Positions 40,306 through 49,138 are shown, counted from the first letter of the stretch. The stretch is 64,000 nt of DNA from Streptomyces antarcticus (GCF_026627255.1 NZ_JAPNLM010000019.1:95722-159721); one strand, 5' to 3'. Numbers and translations: made by a program. The notes: a model not told the origin generated them from the letters alone.

Positions 40306-41247
40306 ATGTCGATGAACCGTTACGAAGAAGACATGGCGGTGACACGCCTGCTGGCCCCGCGCCTCGCGTACTTCGCGGCCGTGGCCCGGCACGAGCACGT
40401 CACCCGCGCCGCGCACGAGCTCGGCGTCCCCCAGTCGACCCTGTCGCGGGCCATGGTCCGGCTCGAACAGGACCTCGGCGTCACGCTGTTCGCCCGCAAG
40501 GGCCGCACCGTCGCCCTCACCACCGCGGGCCACACCTTCCTCGCCTCCGCCGAGCGGGCCCTCGACGGGATCGCCCGCGCCGCCGCATCCGTCCAGCAGG
40601 ACGCCGACCCCACCGCCGGCAAGGTGGCCTTCGGCTTCCTGCACACCCTGGGCTCCGAGACCGTGCCCGGCCTGATCCGCGCCTTCCGCGCCGACCACCC
40701 CCGCATCCGCTTCTCCCTCGTCCAGAACTACGGCGAGGCCATGCTGGAGCGGCTGCGCGCCGGTGAGCTCGACCTCTGTCTGACCTCGCCCCTCCCCGAC
40801 GCCCCGGACCTCGTCGCCCGCCGCCTGGACGAGCAGCGGCTGCGCCTGGTCGTCCCCGACGACCACCGCCTCGCCGGGCGCAAGCGCATCCGCCTCGCCG
40901 AGGCCGCCGAGGAAACCTTCGTCACCCTGGAGCCCGGCTACGGCCTGCGCCGCATCACCGACGACCTGTGCGCCGAGGCCGGTTTCACCCCCCGGGTCGC
41001 CTTCGAGGGCGAGGAGGCCGAGACCCTGCGCGGCCTGGTCGCGGCCGGACTCGGCGTGGCCCTGCTGCCACCCCCGGCCGTGGCCCGCCCGGGGGTCGTC
41101 GAGCTGACGGTCACCGCCCCGCGCGCGGTCCGCGAGATCGGCGTCGCCTGGCTCGACGGCCACCCGGACACCCCGCCCGTGGCCGAGTTCAAACGCTTCC
41201 TGCTCTCCCGCCGCGGCCGCCTCATCCCGGAGCTGGAGACCCCCTAA
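40306..41247 (+). CDS. LysR family transcriptional regulator
   Basis: 313-residue regulator. The N-terminal helix-turn-helix is APRLAYFAAVARHEHVTRAAHELGVPQSTLSRAMVRLEQDLGVTLFARKGRTVALTTAG; the LysR substrate domain follows (KVAFGFLHTLGSETVPGLIRAFRADHP...). The ATG at 40306 is chosen for AGGAC six bases upstream; ATG 40333 is possible. It probably controls the divergent MFS gene. The spacer has a T-n11-A type site, TGCGTCCAATGCA, around 40240. Its stop overlaps the convergent LuxR gene by four bases. Confidence 0.9.
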   Translation: MSMNRYEEDMAVTRLLAPRLAYFAAVARHEHVTRAAHELGVPQSTLSRAMVRLEQDLGVTLFARKGRTVALTTAGHTFLASAERALDGIARAAASVQQDADPTAGKVAFGFLHTLGSETVPGLIRAFRADHPRIRFSLVQNYGEAMLERLRAGELDLCLTSPLPDAPDLVARRLDEQRLRLVVPDDHRLAGRKRIRLAEAAEETFVTLEPGYGLRRITDDLCAEAGFTPRVAFEGEEAETLRGLVAAGLGVALLPPPAVARPGVVELTVTAPRAVREIGVAWLDGHPDTPPVAEFKRFLLSRRGRLIPELETP

Positions 41248-42296
41248 GCGTGGTCCGGCGCCGCCTCCGCCTCCGCCTCCGGCGCCCGCTCCGGGACGGG
41301 CGCGGGGTGCGTGGACAGCAGGAACCCCGCCTGGAAGCGGGACTTGGCCCCCACCGCCCGCATGATCCCCGCGATGTGGCGCTGGCACGTCCGCTCGGAC
41401 ATGCCGAGCCGGCGCGCGATCACCTTGTCCTCCAGCCCCTCCGACAGCAGCCGTACGATCGTCTGCCGCAGCTCGTCCGAGATCGACCGGGCCGCGTCCG
41501 GGCTCACCGTCACCGGGAACGGCCGGGCGCCCAGCCAGGACCGCTCGAACGCCGCCGTCATGAAGTGCACGACGCCCGGTTCCCGCACCACCAGCGCCGC
41601 CCCGCTGCGGTCCGGCACCGCCATCAGGCCCGTGTGCGCGTCGAAGACCAGCATCCGCATCAGCCCGTCGCCGAGCGTCCGCACCTGCGCGCCCAGCGCC
41701 GTCACCCGTTCCACGTACGCCGCCGTGGGCCGCGAGTAGCGCGCCGTGTGCTGGTAGATCGTCCGCATCCGGACCCCGCGCGCCAGTAGTGACTCGTCCC
41801 GCCCGATCGACTCCTCCAGCGTCTCCAGCGGCCGCCCGCCGCCCGGCTGGGAGGTCAGCAGCTCCCGCTCGCACGACGCGGCCAGTTCCGCGATCAGACC
41901 CCGTACGGCGCCCAGGTCGGTGACCAGCTCCAGGCGCCCCGGACCGCTCAGGTCCCGGTGCGCGGTCCCCGCCTCGTACGCCGGAACCAGGGTCTCCAGC
42001 CGCCCCCGCAGCCGGTCCATCTCGTCGTGCGTCTCCCGTACGAGCAGCGTCAGCGGGGCCAGCGCCCGGGCGGCCGCTGCCCGGGGCGCGACCGCGCTCC
42101 ACCGGTCGGGCGCGCCGCCGGGCGCCCGCTGGAGCAGGTGTGCCGCGGCCAGCTCGGTGATCGCGGCGGCCGCGCGCACGCCGAGGGCCGCGGTGGCCTC
42201 GGCCTCGCCGAAGGCGTGCCGCTCGACGGCGTACGCGTAGAGGCGCCGCGCCGCGGGGCTCAGCTCCTCGGGCTCTCCGGCTTGGTCGGCTGGCAT
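41244..42296 (-). CDS. TrmB/LuxR-type two-domain transcriptional regulator
   Basis: 350-residue regulator common in Streptomyces. The N-terminal part, AARRLYAYAVERHAFGEAEATAALGVRAAAAITELAAAHLL, resembles a winged helix. The C-terminal LuxR helix-turn-helix is LSEGLEDKVIARRLGMSERTCQRHIAGIMRAVGAKSRFQAG. The middle (about 200 residues) has a phospholipase-D-like QTAR/ARYSRPTAAYV region with no catalytic motif. The ATG at 42296 overlaps a GCATATGC palindrome. It is divergent from the ATP-grasp gene, its probable target. Confidence 0.88.
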   Translation of the reverse strand: MPADQAGEPEELSPAARRLYAYAVERHAFGEAEATAALGVRAAAAITELAAAHLLQRAPGGAPDRWSAVAPRAAAARALAPLTLLVRETHDEMDRLRGRLETLVPAYEAGTAHRDLSGPGRLELVTDLGAVRGLIAELAASCERELLTSQPGGGRPLETLEESIGRDESLLARGVRMRTIYQHTARYSRPTAAYVERVTALGAQVRTLGDGLMRMLVFDAHTGLMAVPDRSGAALVVREPGVVHFMTAAFERSWLGARPFPVTVSPDAARSISDELRQTIVRLLSEGLEDKVIARRLGMSERTCQRHIAGIMRAVGAKSRFQAGFLLSTHPAPVPERAPEAEAEAAPDHA

Positions 42297-42392
42297 ATGC
42301 GTATTCGTCCCGGGCTGTGTCCGTTTATAAACCCCTCGTGTTCCCGCAAGGCGGCAAGACGACGCGTGCCCGGCCGGTTCCGGCATATGCCG
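42292..42392. promoter_or_regulatory. Paired CATATG palindromes between LuxR and ATP-grasp genes
   Basis: CGGCATATGCCG at 42381-42392 is a perfect 12-bp palindrome, 40 bases before the ATP-grasp start. GGCATATGC at 42292-42300 repeats its core and spans the start codon of the LuxR gene. The two sites are 90 bp apart centre to centre across the divergent promoter region, a layout suited to one regulator controlling both genes. Confidence 0.55.
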
Positions 42393-42432
42393 AAGCGGCA
42401 CAGTGGTCACACGGCGTGAGGGGGAGCGCGGT

Positions 42433-43677
42433 ATGCGGCAGCGGACACCCATCGAGGGGCGGGAGCCCGTTGCCGTCCTGCTGAGCCCACGACCCGCCGT
42501 GGTGGCGGCCGCCCGCCGCGCGGGCGCGCGCACCGTGGTGGTCGCGCCGGTTCCATCAGTGCCATCCGACCGTGAGGGGGCGGAGCGGCGGGTACGGGCG
42601 GACTGGCGCGACCACCGCCGCCTCGTCGGCGCCGTCGGCCCGATCGAGGAGGTCCGCGACGGCCGCGCCGCCGTCTTCGGGTTCGACGCCGCCTCGGCCC
42701 TGGCCGCCGCGCGGGCCAACGAGGAGCTGGGCCTGCCCGGCACCCCCACCGCCGCCGTCACCGCCCTCATGGACAAGGCCGCCCTGCGGGTCCGCTCCAA
42801 CGCGCTGCACCCCGCCCGACCCGTCTCCTTCGCCCGCTGCGGCCGCGCCGCGACCCTCCCCTTCGTCGCCACCCTCATCGGCTACCCGTGCGTGGTGAAA
42901 CCGCGGGCCGGCTCCGACGGCGAGGGTGTTCGCCTGGTCCGCGACGAGGCCGAGGCCTCGGCCGCCGCCCTCGCCTACCCGGAGGTCACCGACCTCCTCG
43001 TCGAGGAGTACCTCGAAGGCCCCGAACTCGCCGTGGAGGCGCTCTCCCGGGCGGGCCGCCACCGGGTCCTGGGCTGGTCCCGCCGCCGGCCCGGCCCCGG
43101 CCTGACCGCCGCCGGCCACGAACTGCCCGTCGCCCTGAACCCCGGCACCGCCGAGGCCGTACGGGCCCTCGTACGCGGCGTCCTCGACCTCGCGGGCCAC
43201 GGTGACGGCCCCTCCCACACCGAGGTCGTCCTCACCCGGCACGGCCCCCGCCTGATCGAGGCCCACGCCCGCCCCGGCGGCGAGGAGTTCACCCGGCTGC
43301 TCCGGCTCGCCCACGGCACCGACGTCCTCGGCCTCGCGCTCGCTTCCGGGCTGGGCCTGCCCGACCCGGAACGCAGCCCCCGCGCCGCCTGCGCGGGGCT
43401 GCGGTACGTGGACTTCCCGCCCGGCCGCCGCCTCGACGGGGCGCGACCGGGGATCGCCGCGGCCCGCGCCGTGCCGGGAGTGGTGCGGGTCCAGCTGGAG
43501 ATCCCGCCGGGCGCCACCGTCCGCCGCGCCCCGACGGGGGCCCGGCACCACGCGTACGTCCTGGCGACCGCCGCGACCCCGGGCTCCCTGGCGCGCGTCC
43601 TCGACCGGGCCACGGGCCTGCTGGGCCAGGTGCCGCCGGCCCGCCGTATCCCTCAGCCGGAGGGCGGCCTGGCGTAG
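42433..43677 (+). CDS. ATP-grasp domain protein (amino-acid ligase-like)
   Basis: 414-residue protein. The ATP-grasp fold shows LGLPGTPTAAVTALMDKAALR, PCVVKPRAGSDGEGVRLV for the Lys/Gly-rich ATP loop, VEEYLEGPELAVEALS, and RLIEAHARPGGEEFTRLL for the metal and phosphate contacts. The N-terminal part resembles the carbamoyl-phosphate/biotin carboxylase-like pre-ATP-grasp domain. Related Streptomyces proteins make dipeptides or acyl-amides; the substrates here are unknown. ATG follows GGGGAG by six bases. Its 3' end overlaps the convergent cupin gene by 25 bases. Confidence 0.85.
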   Translation: MRQRTPIEGREPVAVLLSPRPAVVAAARRAGARTVVVAPVPSVPSDREGAERRVRADWRDHRRLVGAVGPIEEVRDGRAAVFGFDAASALAAARANEELGLPGTPTAAVTALMDKAALRVRSNALHPARPVSFARCGRAATLPFVATLIGYPCVVKPRAGSDGEGVRLVRDEAEASAAALAYPEVTDLLVEEYLEGPELAVEALSRAGRHRVLGWSRRRPGPGLTAAGHELPVALNPGTAEAVRALVRGVLDLAGHGDGPSHTEVVLTRHGPRLIEAHARPGGEEFTRLLRLAHGTDVLGLALASGLGLPDPERSPRAACAGLRYVDFPPGRRLDGARPGIAAARAVPGVVRVQLEIPPGATVRRAPTGARHHAYVLATAATPGSLARVLDRATGLLGQVPPARRIPQPEGGLA

Positions 43678-44024
43678 TCGCCGTAGCCGGTCCAGTCCAG
43701 GAGGACGCAGGGCTCGTCGCCCAGGACCCAGGCGTCGTGCCCGGAAGCCACCTGGATGAAGTCGCCCGGACCGGCCTCGACGGCGTCCCCGCCGTCCATG
43801 ACGATCCTGATGCGGCCGCTGACCACGTATCCCGTGTGCGCGGACTCGCAGCTCTCGGTGCCGGCCAGCGGCTTGATGTGCTCCGACCACTTCCAGCCCG
43901 GCTCGAACACCCCGCGCCCGACCTGTCCGCCGTCCGTCTCCAGCAGGTCCAGCCGGCCCTTGCCGGCCAGGAAGGGCCGCGTCTCGTCGGCCGCGTCGAA
44001 GCTCCTGCACACCAGATCGGCCAT
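43653..44024 (-). CDS. Small cupin-domain protein
   Basis: 123-residue single-domain cupin: RGVFEPGWKWSEHIKPLAG and TGYVVSGRIRIVMDGGDAVEAGPGDFIQVASGHDAWVLGDEP are its two cupin motifs. The usual HxH-x4-E metal set is replaced by W-K-W-S-E-H and G-H-D, so metal binding is doubtful. ATG 44024 is favoured over 44030 since GGAGG lies eight bases upstream. No function is assigned. Confidence 0.82.
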   Translation of the reverse strand: MADLVCRSFDAADETRPFLAGKGRLDLLETDGGQVGRGVFEPGWKWSEHIKPLAGTESCESAHTGYVVSGRIRIVMDGGDAVEAGPGDFIQVASGHDAWVLGDEPCVLLDWTGYGDYARPPSG

Positions 44025-44146
44025 GATCATCGCCTCCGGGAAGAAGTCCCCGAGTCCTCGATTCCACTGTACGCCCGGCTGTTCGGCCCGCTCCGGCCCT
44101 CAAACCGCGTATGGGGAAGGGGGGCCGGGCGGGCCGGGCCGGCGCG

Positions 44147-44872
44147 TCACCGCCGCGGCGGCCTGCCGAAGCCGGAGGCGAGCGGCATGCGCAGGCCCAG
44201 CGGCGGGGGCGCCGCCAGGGCGTCCGTCACCGGGCGCGAGTACCGTCCCGAGAACACCGACCCGAGGACGAAGTCCACGGCCAGCGCGACGACTTCGGCC
44301 TGGTGCTCGCGCAGCCCGTGCCCGTCCGAGTGCACCTCGAACCGGCACGTCGACCGGTTCGCCTTCTTCGCCCGCGCCGCCAGCAGGAACGAGGCCTCCG
44401 GGTCGCTGCGCGCGTCGTCCGTGCCGTGCACGATCAGCACCCTGCGCCCCGCCAGGTGCTTCACCGGCTCGGGGGACGCCGCGGAGACCCGCGCCTCCGG
44501 CAGGCAGGGGGCCATCGCCAGTACGGAGCCGACGGCCTCGTGCCCCGCCGCGCGCAGAGCGGCCAGAGCGCCCGCGCCGTAGCCGGCCAGGCACACCGGC
44601 ACGTCGCCGTAGCGCCGCACCACCTCGTCCGCCGCCCACCGCGCCTGCTCCTCGCGGGAGGAGTCCCCGCCGTGCAGGACGGAGTGCGCGGCCAGCCCCT
44701 CCGTACCGCCCGCCCGGGCCAGCGCCCGCGCGAGCGGACGCAGGGGACCGGGGGAGAATCTGGACGCTCCGGGAAGCAGGAGCACCACACCGTTGACCGT
44801 CGTGACCGAACCGTTCGCGCCGGCCGCCCGCCCCAAGCGGGCCCCGCGCGCCGGCGGCGCATGCTGTGCCAT
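44147..44872 (-). CDS. Alpha/beta hydrolase fold protein lacking the nucleophile Ser
   Basis: 241-residue protein in the dienelactone-hydrolase-like group: TTVNGVVLLLPGAS, YGDVPVCLAGYGAGALAALRAAG, LIVHGTDDARSDPEAS, and HSDGHGLREHQ. The nucleophile elbow normally reads GxSxG; here it is GYGAG, so the catalytic Ser is Gly, while the Asp and His positions are kept. The protein may be a binding or scaffolding derivative. GTG/ATG start at 44872 is divergent from the add gene, with the nucleoside operator 86 bases away. Confidence 0.78.
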   Translation of the reverse strand: MAQHAPPARGARLGRAAGANGSVTTVNGVVLLLPGASRFSPGPLRPLARALARAGGTEGLAAHSVLHGGDSSREEQARWAADEVVRRYGDVPVCLAGYGAGALAALRAAGHEAVGSVLAMAPCLPEARVSAASPEPVKHLAGRRVLIVHGTDDARSDPEASFLLAARAKKANRSTCRFEVHSDGHGLREHQAEVVALAVDFVLGSVFSGRYSRPVTDALAAPPPLGLRMPLASGFGRPPRR

Positions 44873-44957
44873 GGCGGAACAGTCTCAGACCCCGAGGTGT
44901 ACGCCATCCGTCCGCGCGGTCTCTGTTACATATCGACCCCCGGCGCCGGGGCACGCT

Positions 44958-44969
44958 CTACGCGCGTAG
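44958..44969. promoter_or_regulatory. Nucleoside-regulon operator at the add promoter
   Basis: Perfect CTACGCGCGTAG, 16 bases before the add ATG. A -10-like TAGAGT lies at 44974-44979, so the message would start near or at the ATG and the operator would fill the space just upstream of the -10. Confidence 0.78.
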
Positions 44970-44985
44970 GAGCTAGAGTGCCCAG

Positions 44986-46134
44986 ATGACGAGCGAGACC
45001 CCCAACCTGCCGACCCCGGACCAGATCCGCCGCTCCCCGAAGGTGCTCCTGCACGATCACCTCGACGGTGGGCTGCGCCCCGGGACCATCATCGAGCTGG
45101 CCCGCGAGGCCGGCTACGAGAACCTCCCCGAGACCGACGCCGACAAGCTCGGCATCTGGTTCCGGGAAGCCGCCGACTCCGGCTCCCTGCCGCGCTACCT
45201 CGAGACGTTCGCGCACACCTGCGCGGTCATGCAGACGAAGGAGGCCCTCTTCCGGGTCGCCGCCGAGTGCGCCGAGGACCTGGCCGAGGACGGCGTCGTG
45301 TACGCCGAGATCCGGTACGCGCCCGAGCAGCACCTGGAAGCCGGCCTGACCCTCGAAGAGGTCGTCGAGGCCGTGAACGACGGCTTCCGCGAGGGCGAGC
45401 GCCGCGCGAAGGCCAACGGCCACCGCATCCGCGTCGGCGCCCTGCTGACCGCCATGCGCCACGCGGCCCGCGCGCTGGAGATCGCCGAGCTGGCGAACCG
45501 CTACCGCGACAACGGCGTGGTCGGCTTCGACATCGCCGGCGCCGAGGCCGGGTTCCCCCCCACCCGCCACCTCGACGCCTTCGAGTACCTCAAGCGCGAG
45601 AACAACCACTTCACCATCCACGCGGGCGAGGCCTTCGGCCTGCCGTCGATCTGGCAGGCCCTGCAGTGGTGCGGCGCCGACCGCCTCGGCCACGGCGTGA
45701 AGATCATCGACGACATCGAGGTCGCCGCCGACGGCACGGTGAAGCTGGGCCGCCTGGCCTCGTACGTACGGGACAAGCGCATCCCCCTGGAAATGTGCCC
45801 GACCTCGAACCTGCAGACGGCCGCGGCCGCCTCGTACGCCGAGCACCCGATCGGCCTGCTGCGCAAGCTGCACTTCAGGCTGACCGTCAACACCGACAAC
45901 CGGCTGATGAGCGGCACCAGCATGAGCCGCGAGTTCGAGCACCTGGTGGACACCTTCGGCTACTCGCTGGACGACATGCAGTGGTTCACCGTCAATGCGA
46001 TGAAGTCCGCGTTCATTCCTTTCGATGAACGACTGGCCATGATCAACGAGGTCATCAAGCCCGGATACGCGGAACTGAAGTCGGAGTGGCTGTTCCAGCA
46101 GACCGCTTCCACCAGGGGTTCCGTCTCGGCCTAG
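44986..46134 (+). CDS. add: Adenosine deaminase
   Basis: 382-residue zinc enzyme that converts (deoxy)adenosine to (deoxy)inosine. Metal and catalytic motifs: LLHDHLDGGLRP (HxH), HAGEAFGLPSIWQAL with the catalytic Glu, RLGHGVKIIDD with the catalytic His, and TVNTDNRLMSGTSMSREF with the zinc Asp. Typical length. Start near a likely leaderless promoter carrying the shared operator. Its product would go to purine nucleoside phosphorylase at 59.5-60.3 kb. A strong terminator follows. Confidence 0.95.
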   Translation: MTSETPNLPTPDQIRRSPKVLLHDHLDGGLRPGTIIELAREAGYENLPETDADKLGIWFREAADSGSLPRYLETFAHTCAVMQTKEALFRVAAECAEDLAEDGVVYAEIRYAPEQHLEAGLTLEEVVEAVNDGFREGERRAKANGHRIRVGALLTAMRHAARALEIAELANRYRDNGVVGFDIAGAEAGFPPTRHLDAFEYLKRENNHFTIHAGEAFGLPSIWQALQWCGADRLGHGVKIIDDIEVAADGTVKLGRLASYVRDKRIPLEMCPTSNLQTAAAASYAEHPIGLLRKLHFRLTVNTDNRLMSGTSMSREFEHLVDTFGYSLDDMQWFTVNAMKSAFIPFDERLAMINEVIKPGYAELKSEWLFQQTASTRGSVSA

Positions 46135-46152
46135 GCCACGGCATGACGTACT

Positions 46153-46188
46153 GAAAGCGCCCGGGAGGAGCAATTCCCGGGCGCTTTC
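46153..46188 (+). terminator. Terminator after add
   Basis: Perfect 14-bp stem GAAAGCGCCCGGGA / TCCCGGGCGCTTTC (46153-46166, 46175-46188) with eight-base loop, followed by TCGTATTT. Ends 50 bases after the add stop. Confidence 0.88.
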
Positions 46189-46273
46189 TCGTATTTACGG
46201 ATGTTTGCGGGCGGGGGTTTGAAGTGACTAGTTTGCGGAGCCGCTCAATTCCCCGTCGCAAGGACGATCTTTC

Positions 46274-46540
46274 ATGAAGAAGTCAGCTGCCAAGACCCTC
46301 GGTGTCGCCGCTCTCGGCGCCGCCTTCGCCGTCGTCGCCGCCGGCACCGCCTCCGCCGCCGTCCCCGCGGTCGGCCTCACCGACGCACTGACCAGTGCCA
46401 CCGGCGCGCTCCAGGGAGCCACCAGCCAGCAGAACGTGGGCGGCCAGCAGGGCGAGTCGTCCGACCCCGCCGCCCCGATCACCGGCCTCCTCGGCGGCCT
46501 GGCCCCGGCCACCGGCGCCCTGAACGGCCTGGGCGGCTGA
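46274..46540 (+). CDS. Small secreted protein
   Basis: 88 residues: signal peptide KTLGVAALGAAFAVVAAGTASA then a 58-residue mature part rich in Ala, Gly and Gln (AVPAVGLTDALTSATGALQGATSQQ...). No known domain. The ATG starts four bases behind GACGATCTTTC, with AAGGA at 46259-46263 as a possible ribosome site. It resembles many small exported Streptomyces proteins; the 116-residue one at 52.6 kb is similar in style but not clearly homologous. Confidence 0.78.
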   Translation: MKKSAAKTLGVAALGAAFAVVAAGTASAAVPAVGLTDALTSATGALQGATSQQNVGGQQGESSDPAAPITGLLGGLAPATGALNGLGG

Positions 46541-46667
46541 CGCTGCCGCGACCCGAACGCGCGCGCGGTGGGCGCACGCCTCTTCGACGAGGTGTGTGCC
46601 CCGCCGTGCCGTGTGCCACGATCACCACCAACTGCCCGCCGAAGCAATCGGTATGAGGTCTTTGGTC

Positions 46668-47447
46668 ATGCGAATGAAGGCACGAGCGACCCTGGTCGCG
46701 CTGGTCCCCGCCCTGCTCCTCGCGGCGGTCGGATGCGGCAGTACGGACACCCCCGCCAAGAGCGAGGCCCCGGACCCCAAGGGCTCCTCAGGCCCCGCCT
46801 CCGGAGCGCCCGGCGCCCCCGGCGCCCCGGTCCCGACCGCGTCCGCCCCCGCCGGAACCGGCGCGCCGAAGACCGGCGGCACGAAGACGGAGCGGTCCGC
46901 GCTGGAACCGGGCGACCTGCCCGGCTACCAGATCTCCGCCCAGGGCAAGAACCCGAACGCCCCCGACGGCCAGCCGCAGGCGGACCGCAAGGCCTGCCAG
47001 CCGCTGGCGGACATCATGGGCGACAAGCCGGACCCGGCCGCCCGCGAGACGGTCAACCGCGGCGTCGGCTCCCAGAAGCAGATCGGCCTCGCCGTCTCCG
47101 CATCCGTCAGCTCGTACGCGGAAAGCGACGCCAAGGCCCTGATCGACCGGCTCAAGGCCGCCGTAGCCGCCTGCGCCACGGGCTTCTCCGCCACCGTCGA
47201 GAAGCAGACCGGCAGCTACCGCGACGTGCGGGCCGCCGCGTACACGACGTCCGGCGACGAGAGCGTCAGCTGGACCACGACCGCGGCCGCCCAGGGCGTC
47301 TCGGCGCAGGTCCACCTGGTCATCGTGCGCGAGGGCGACACCGTCGTACGGCTGATGGCCCTCAACGTGGCGGCCGCCCAGCAGAAGGCCCTGGTGCCGC
47401 AGGAAGTGGCGGACAAGCAGCTGGAGAAGGTCCAGCGGGCCGGCTGA
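46668..47447 (+). CDS. Lipoprotein of unknown function
   Basis: 259-residue lipoprotein. The signal ends LVALVPALLLAAVGC with Cys as acylation site, followed by a Pro/Ala/Gly-rich spacer. The mature domain (EPGDLPGYQISAQG...KACQPLADIMGDKP...VSASVSSYAESDAKALIDRLKAAVAAC...) has three Cys. It matches a DUF-type actinobacterial lipoprotein group without known role. ATG 46668 has GAGG nine bases upstream; 46653 and 46674 are also possible. Confidence 0.78.
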   Translation: MRMKARATLVALVPALLLAAVGCGSTDTPAKSEAPDPKGSSGPASGAPGAPGAPVPTASAPAGTGAPKTGGTKTERSALEPGDLPGYQISAQGKNPNAPDGQPQADRKACQPLADIMGDKPDPAARETVNRGVGSQKQIGLAVSASVSSYAESDAKALIDRLKAAVAACATGFSATVEKQTGSYRDVRAAAYTTSGDESVSWTTTAAAQGVSAQVHLVIVREGDTVVRLMALNVAAAQQKALVPQEVADKQLEKVQRAG

Positions 47448-47460
47448 CCCGCCGGTGGGT

Positions 47461-47661
47461 CTACCAGGCGGTGGAGGCGGTCTTGCCGTTCGGCAGGAGC
47501 AGCCACAGCGCCAGGTAGACCAGGAACTGCGGGCCGGGCAGCAGGCACGAGACGACGAAGATGACGCGCATCGTGTTCGCGGACGTTCCGAAGCGGTGCG
47601 CCAGCGCGGCGCAGACGCCGCCGATCCATCGTCCTTCACGGGGGCGGGCCAAGGCGCTCAT
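47461..47661 (-). CDS. PspC-domain membrane protein
   Basis: 66 residues, almost entirely a PspC domain: PREGRWIGGVCAALAHRFGTSANTMRVIFVVSCLLPGPQFLVYLALWLLLPNG. In this family it senses or buffers membrane stress; single-domain forms are common in Streptomyces. ATG at 47661. Confidence 0.87.
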   Translation of the reverse strand: MSALARPREGRWIGGVCAALAHRFGTSANTMRVIFVVSCLLPGPQFLVYLALWLLLPNGKTASTAW

Positions 47662-47698
47662 GGTGTCTCCTTCGTCGGGATCGCTCTTCCGCGATGCC

Positions 47699-48271
47699 TC
47701 AATACTCCCGCGGGACCGCCGAGACGACCTCGGTCCAGGGGCCGAGCCCGACCCTGGTAATTCTCGGGGTCGCCCCCTGATAAGCGGCCCGTGAGCGCCG
47801 CATCCGGGCCCGCAGCGCCGGTACGACGGCCGCGTGGGCGAGGAGTACGCCCACCGTGTTCAGCAGCACCGAGTCCACGTCGACGACCCGTCCCGGGACG
47901 GCGGTCTGGAGCAGCTCGATGCACACGGAGACCAGCGCGCCCGCGGCGGCGGTCCGGGTCAGCGAGGACCACGCGGACAGCCGCGAGGGCGCGAGCCGTC
48001 CGCTGACCAGGGGCAGCAGCACCCCCAGCGGGGCCAGCAGCGCCAGCCCCTCGCCGATCCGGCGGGCGGCCTCGACGGGTCCGAGGGCGAGGTCCGTCCT
48101 GATCCCCTCCAAGAGGGTCAGATTGGCTGCCGCGGCCCAGGGCACGTCCAGGGGCCGCAGGGTGAGCCAGGCGACGACCAGGAGATGAGCGGCCAGCAGG
48201 ACCCCGGCCGCGAGTCGGAACCGGAGATGGATGGCGGTGGCGGCGTTCCCGCCGGCCTCATGACGCTGCAC
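47699..48271 (-). CDS. VanZ family membrane protein
   Basis: 190-residue protein with four hydrophobic spans; the VanZ-like part is RLAAGVLLAAHLLVVAWLTLRPL, ALLAPLGVLLPLVSGR and LQTAVPGRVVDVDSVLLNTVGVLLAHA, the last a conserved motif with D-x-D-x-x-x-N-x-x-G. VanZ confers low-level teicoplanin resistance in Enterococcus; the role of such paralogues in Streptomyces is unknown. GTG start at 48271 with no strong ribosome site. Confidence 0.85.
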   Translation of the reverse strand: MQRHEAGGNAATAIHLRFRLAAGVLLAAHLLVVAWLTLRPLDVPWAAAANLTLLEGIRTDLALGPVEAARRIGEGLALLAPLGVLLPLVSGRLAPSRLSAWSSLTRTAAAGALVSVCIELLQTAVPGRVVDVDSVLLNTVGVLLAHAAVVPALRARMRRSRAAYQGATPRITRVGLGPWTEVVSAVPREY

Positions 48272-48347
48272 ACCTGCGAGGACGCGTCACCGGTAGCGCC
48301 GGTTCCGCACCGGCGGGGGTGTGGCGGGGACCACGCGGGCCGGAGCG

Positions 48348-49013
48348 TCAGCCGGCGACGAGGAGGACGACCAGCAGCACCGCTCCGGCCACGGCGGGGG
48401 CGATGACCTCGTACGACCAGTGCACGCGCACGCCGCCCCGGGCGCCCGCCCGCGAGGCGCCGCGCTCGGCCAGCTCGCGCAGCTCGTCCACCACCCGGTC
48501 CGCTCCGGCCCGCTGCGGTGCGGCGGGACCGGCGGCGGCGGGACCGGCGGCGCCGGCGCCGTTCTGCGCCGGGTCGGTCAGGCTGCGGCCGGTCAGCCCG
48601 CCGCGGCGGCTGAGCTGGCGCCGGTTCGCCTTCTTGCGCTCCCGCAGCGAGACGGGCACCGACCAGAGCTGGTACGTGGACCCCTCGGCCAGCACCTCGG
48701 CCGAGTATCCGGCGCGCACGGTGTCCACGGCCGCCCAGGGCAGCTCGATGACCCGGAAGGGGTTGCGCACGCGCATCCGGTCGTCGTTGGCGAAGACGGC
48801 CGGCCGGATGGTGAACGCCACGATCAGCGGGACCGCGCACAGCGCCAGGGCCAGCGCGATCCACGGGGTGTTCCCCGAGCCCCGCACCGCGGCGTCCCCG
48901 CACAGCCAGGCGGTCAGCCCGAGCAGCAGCACCCCGGTGACGACGGCCATGGAGGAGCGGTAGACCCGGTCGTCGTAGACGGGCTCGTCGGTCGGCTGCT
49001 GCTGGCTGCTCAT
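48348..49013 (-). CDS. Membrane protein with bacterial PH-like domain
   Basis: 221-residue protein with two N-terminal spans (SSMAVVTGVLLLGLTAWLCGD, ALALALCAVPLIVAFTI), then a bPH_6-type soluble domain: FANDDRMRVRNPFRVIELPWAAVDTVRAGYSAEVLAEGSTYQLWSVPVSLRERKKANRR. A final span is WSYEVIAPAVAGAVLLVVLLVAG. The family is actinobacterial and of unknown function. ATG 49013. Confidence 0.82.
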   Translation of the reverse strand: MSSQQQPTDEPVYDDRVYRSSMAVVTGVLLLGLTAWLCGDAAVRGSGNTPWIALALALCAVPLIVAFTIRPAVFANDDRMRVRNPFRVIELPWAAVDTVRAGYSAEVLAEGSTYQLWSVPVSLRERKKANRRQLSRRGGLTGRSLTDPAQNGAGAAGPAAAGPAAPQRAGADRVVDELRELAERGASRAGARGGVRVHWSYEVIAPAVAGAVLLVVLLVAG

Positions 49014-49138
49014 GCGGTCGATTCTGCCCCACGCCGTCCCGGCGGACGAGATCGGCGCCTCTCCGGCCCTCTCCCGCCCCGGCCGGCGGGCGGGCGTGAG
49101 CGGAGGTGTCGATTCCGCACCGGAATCGGGGGAGGGGG

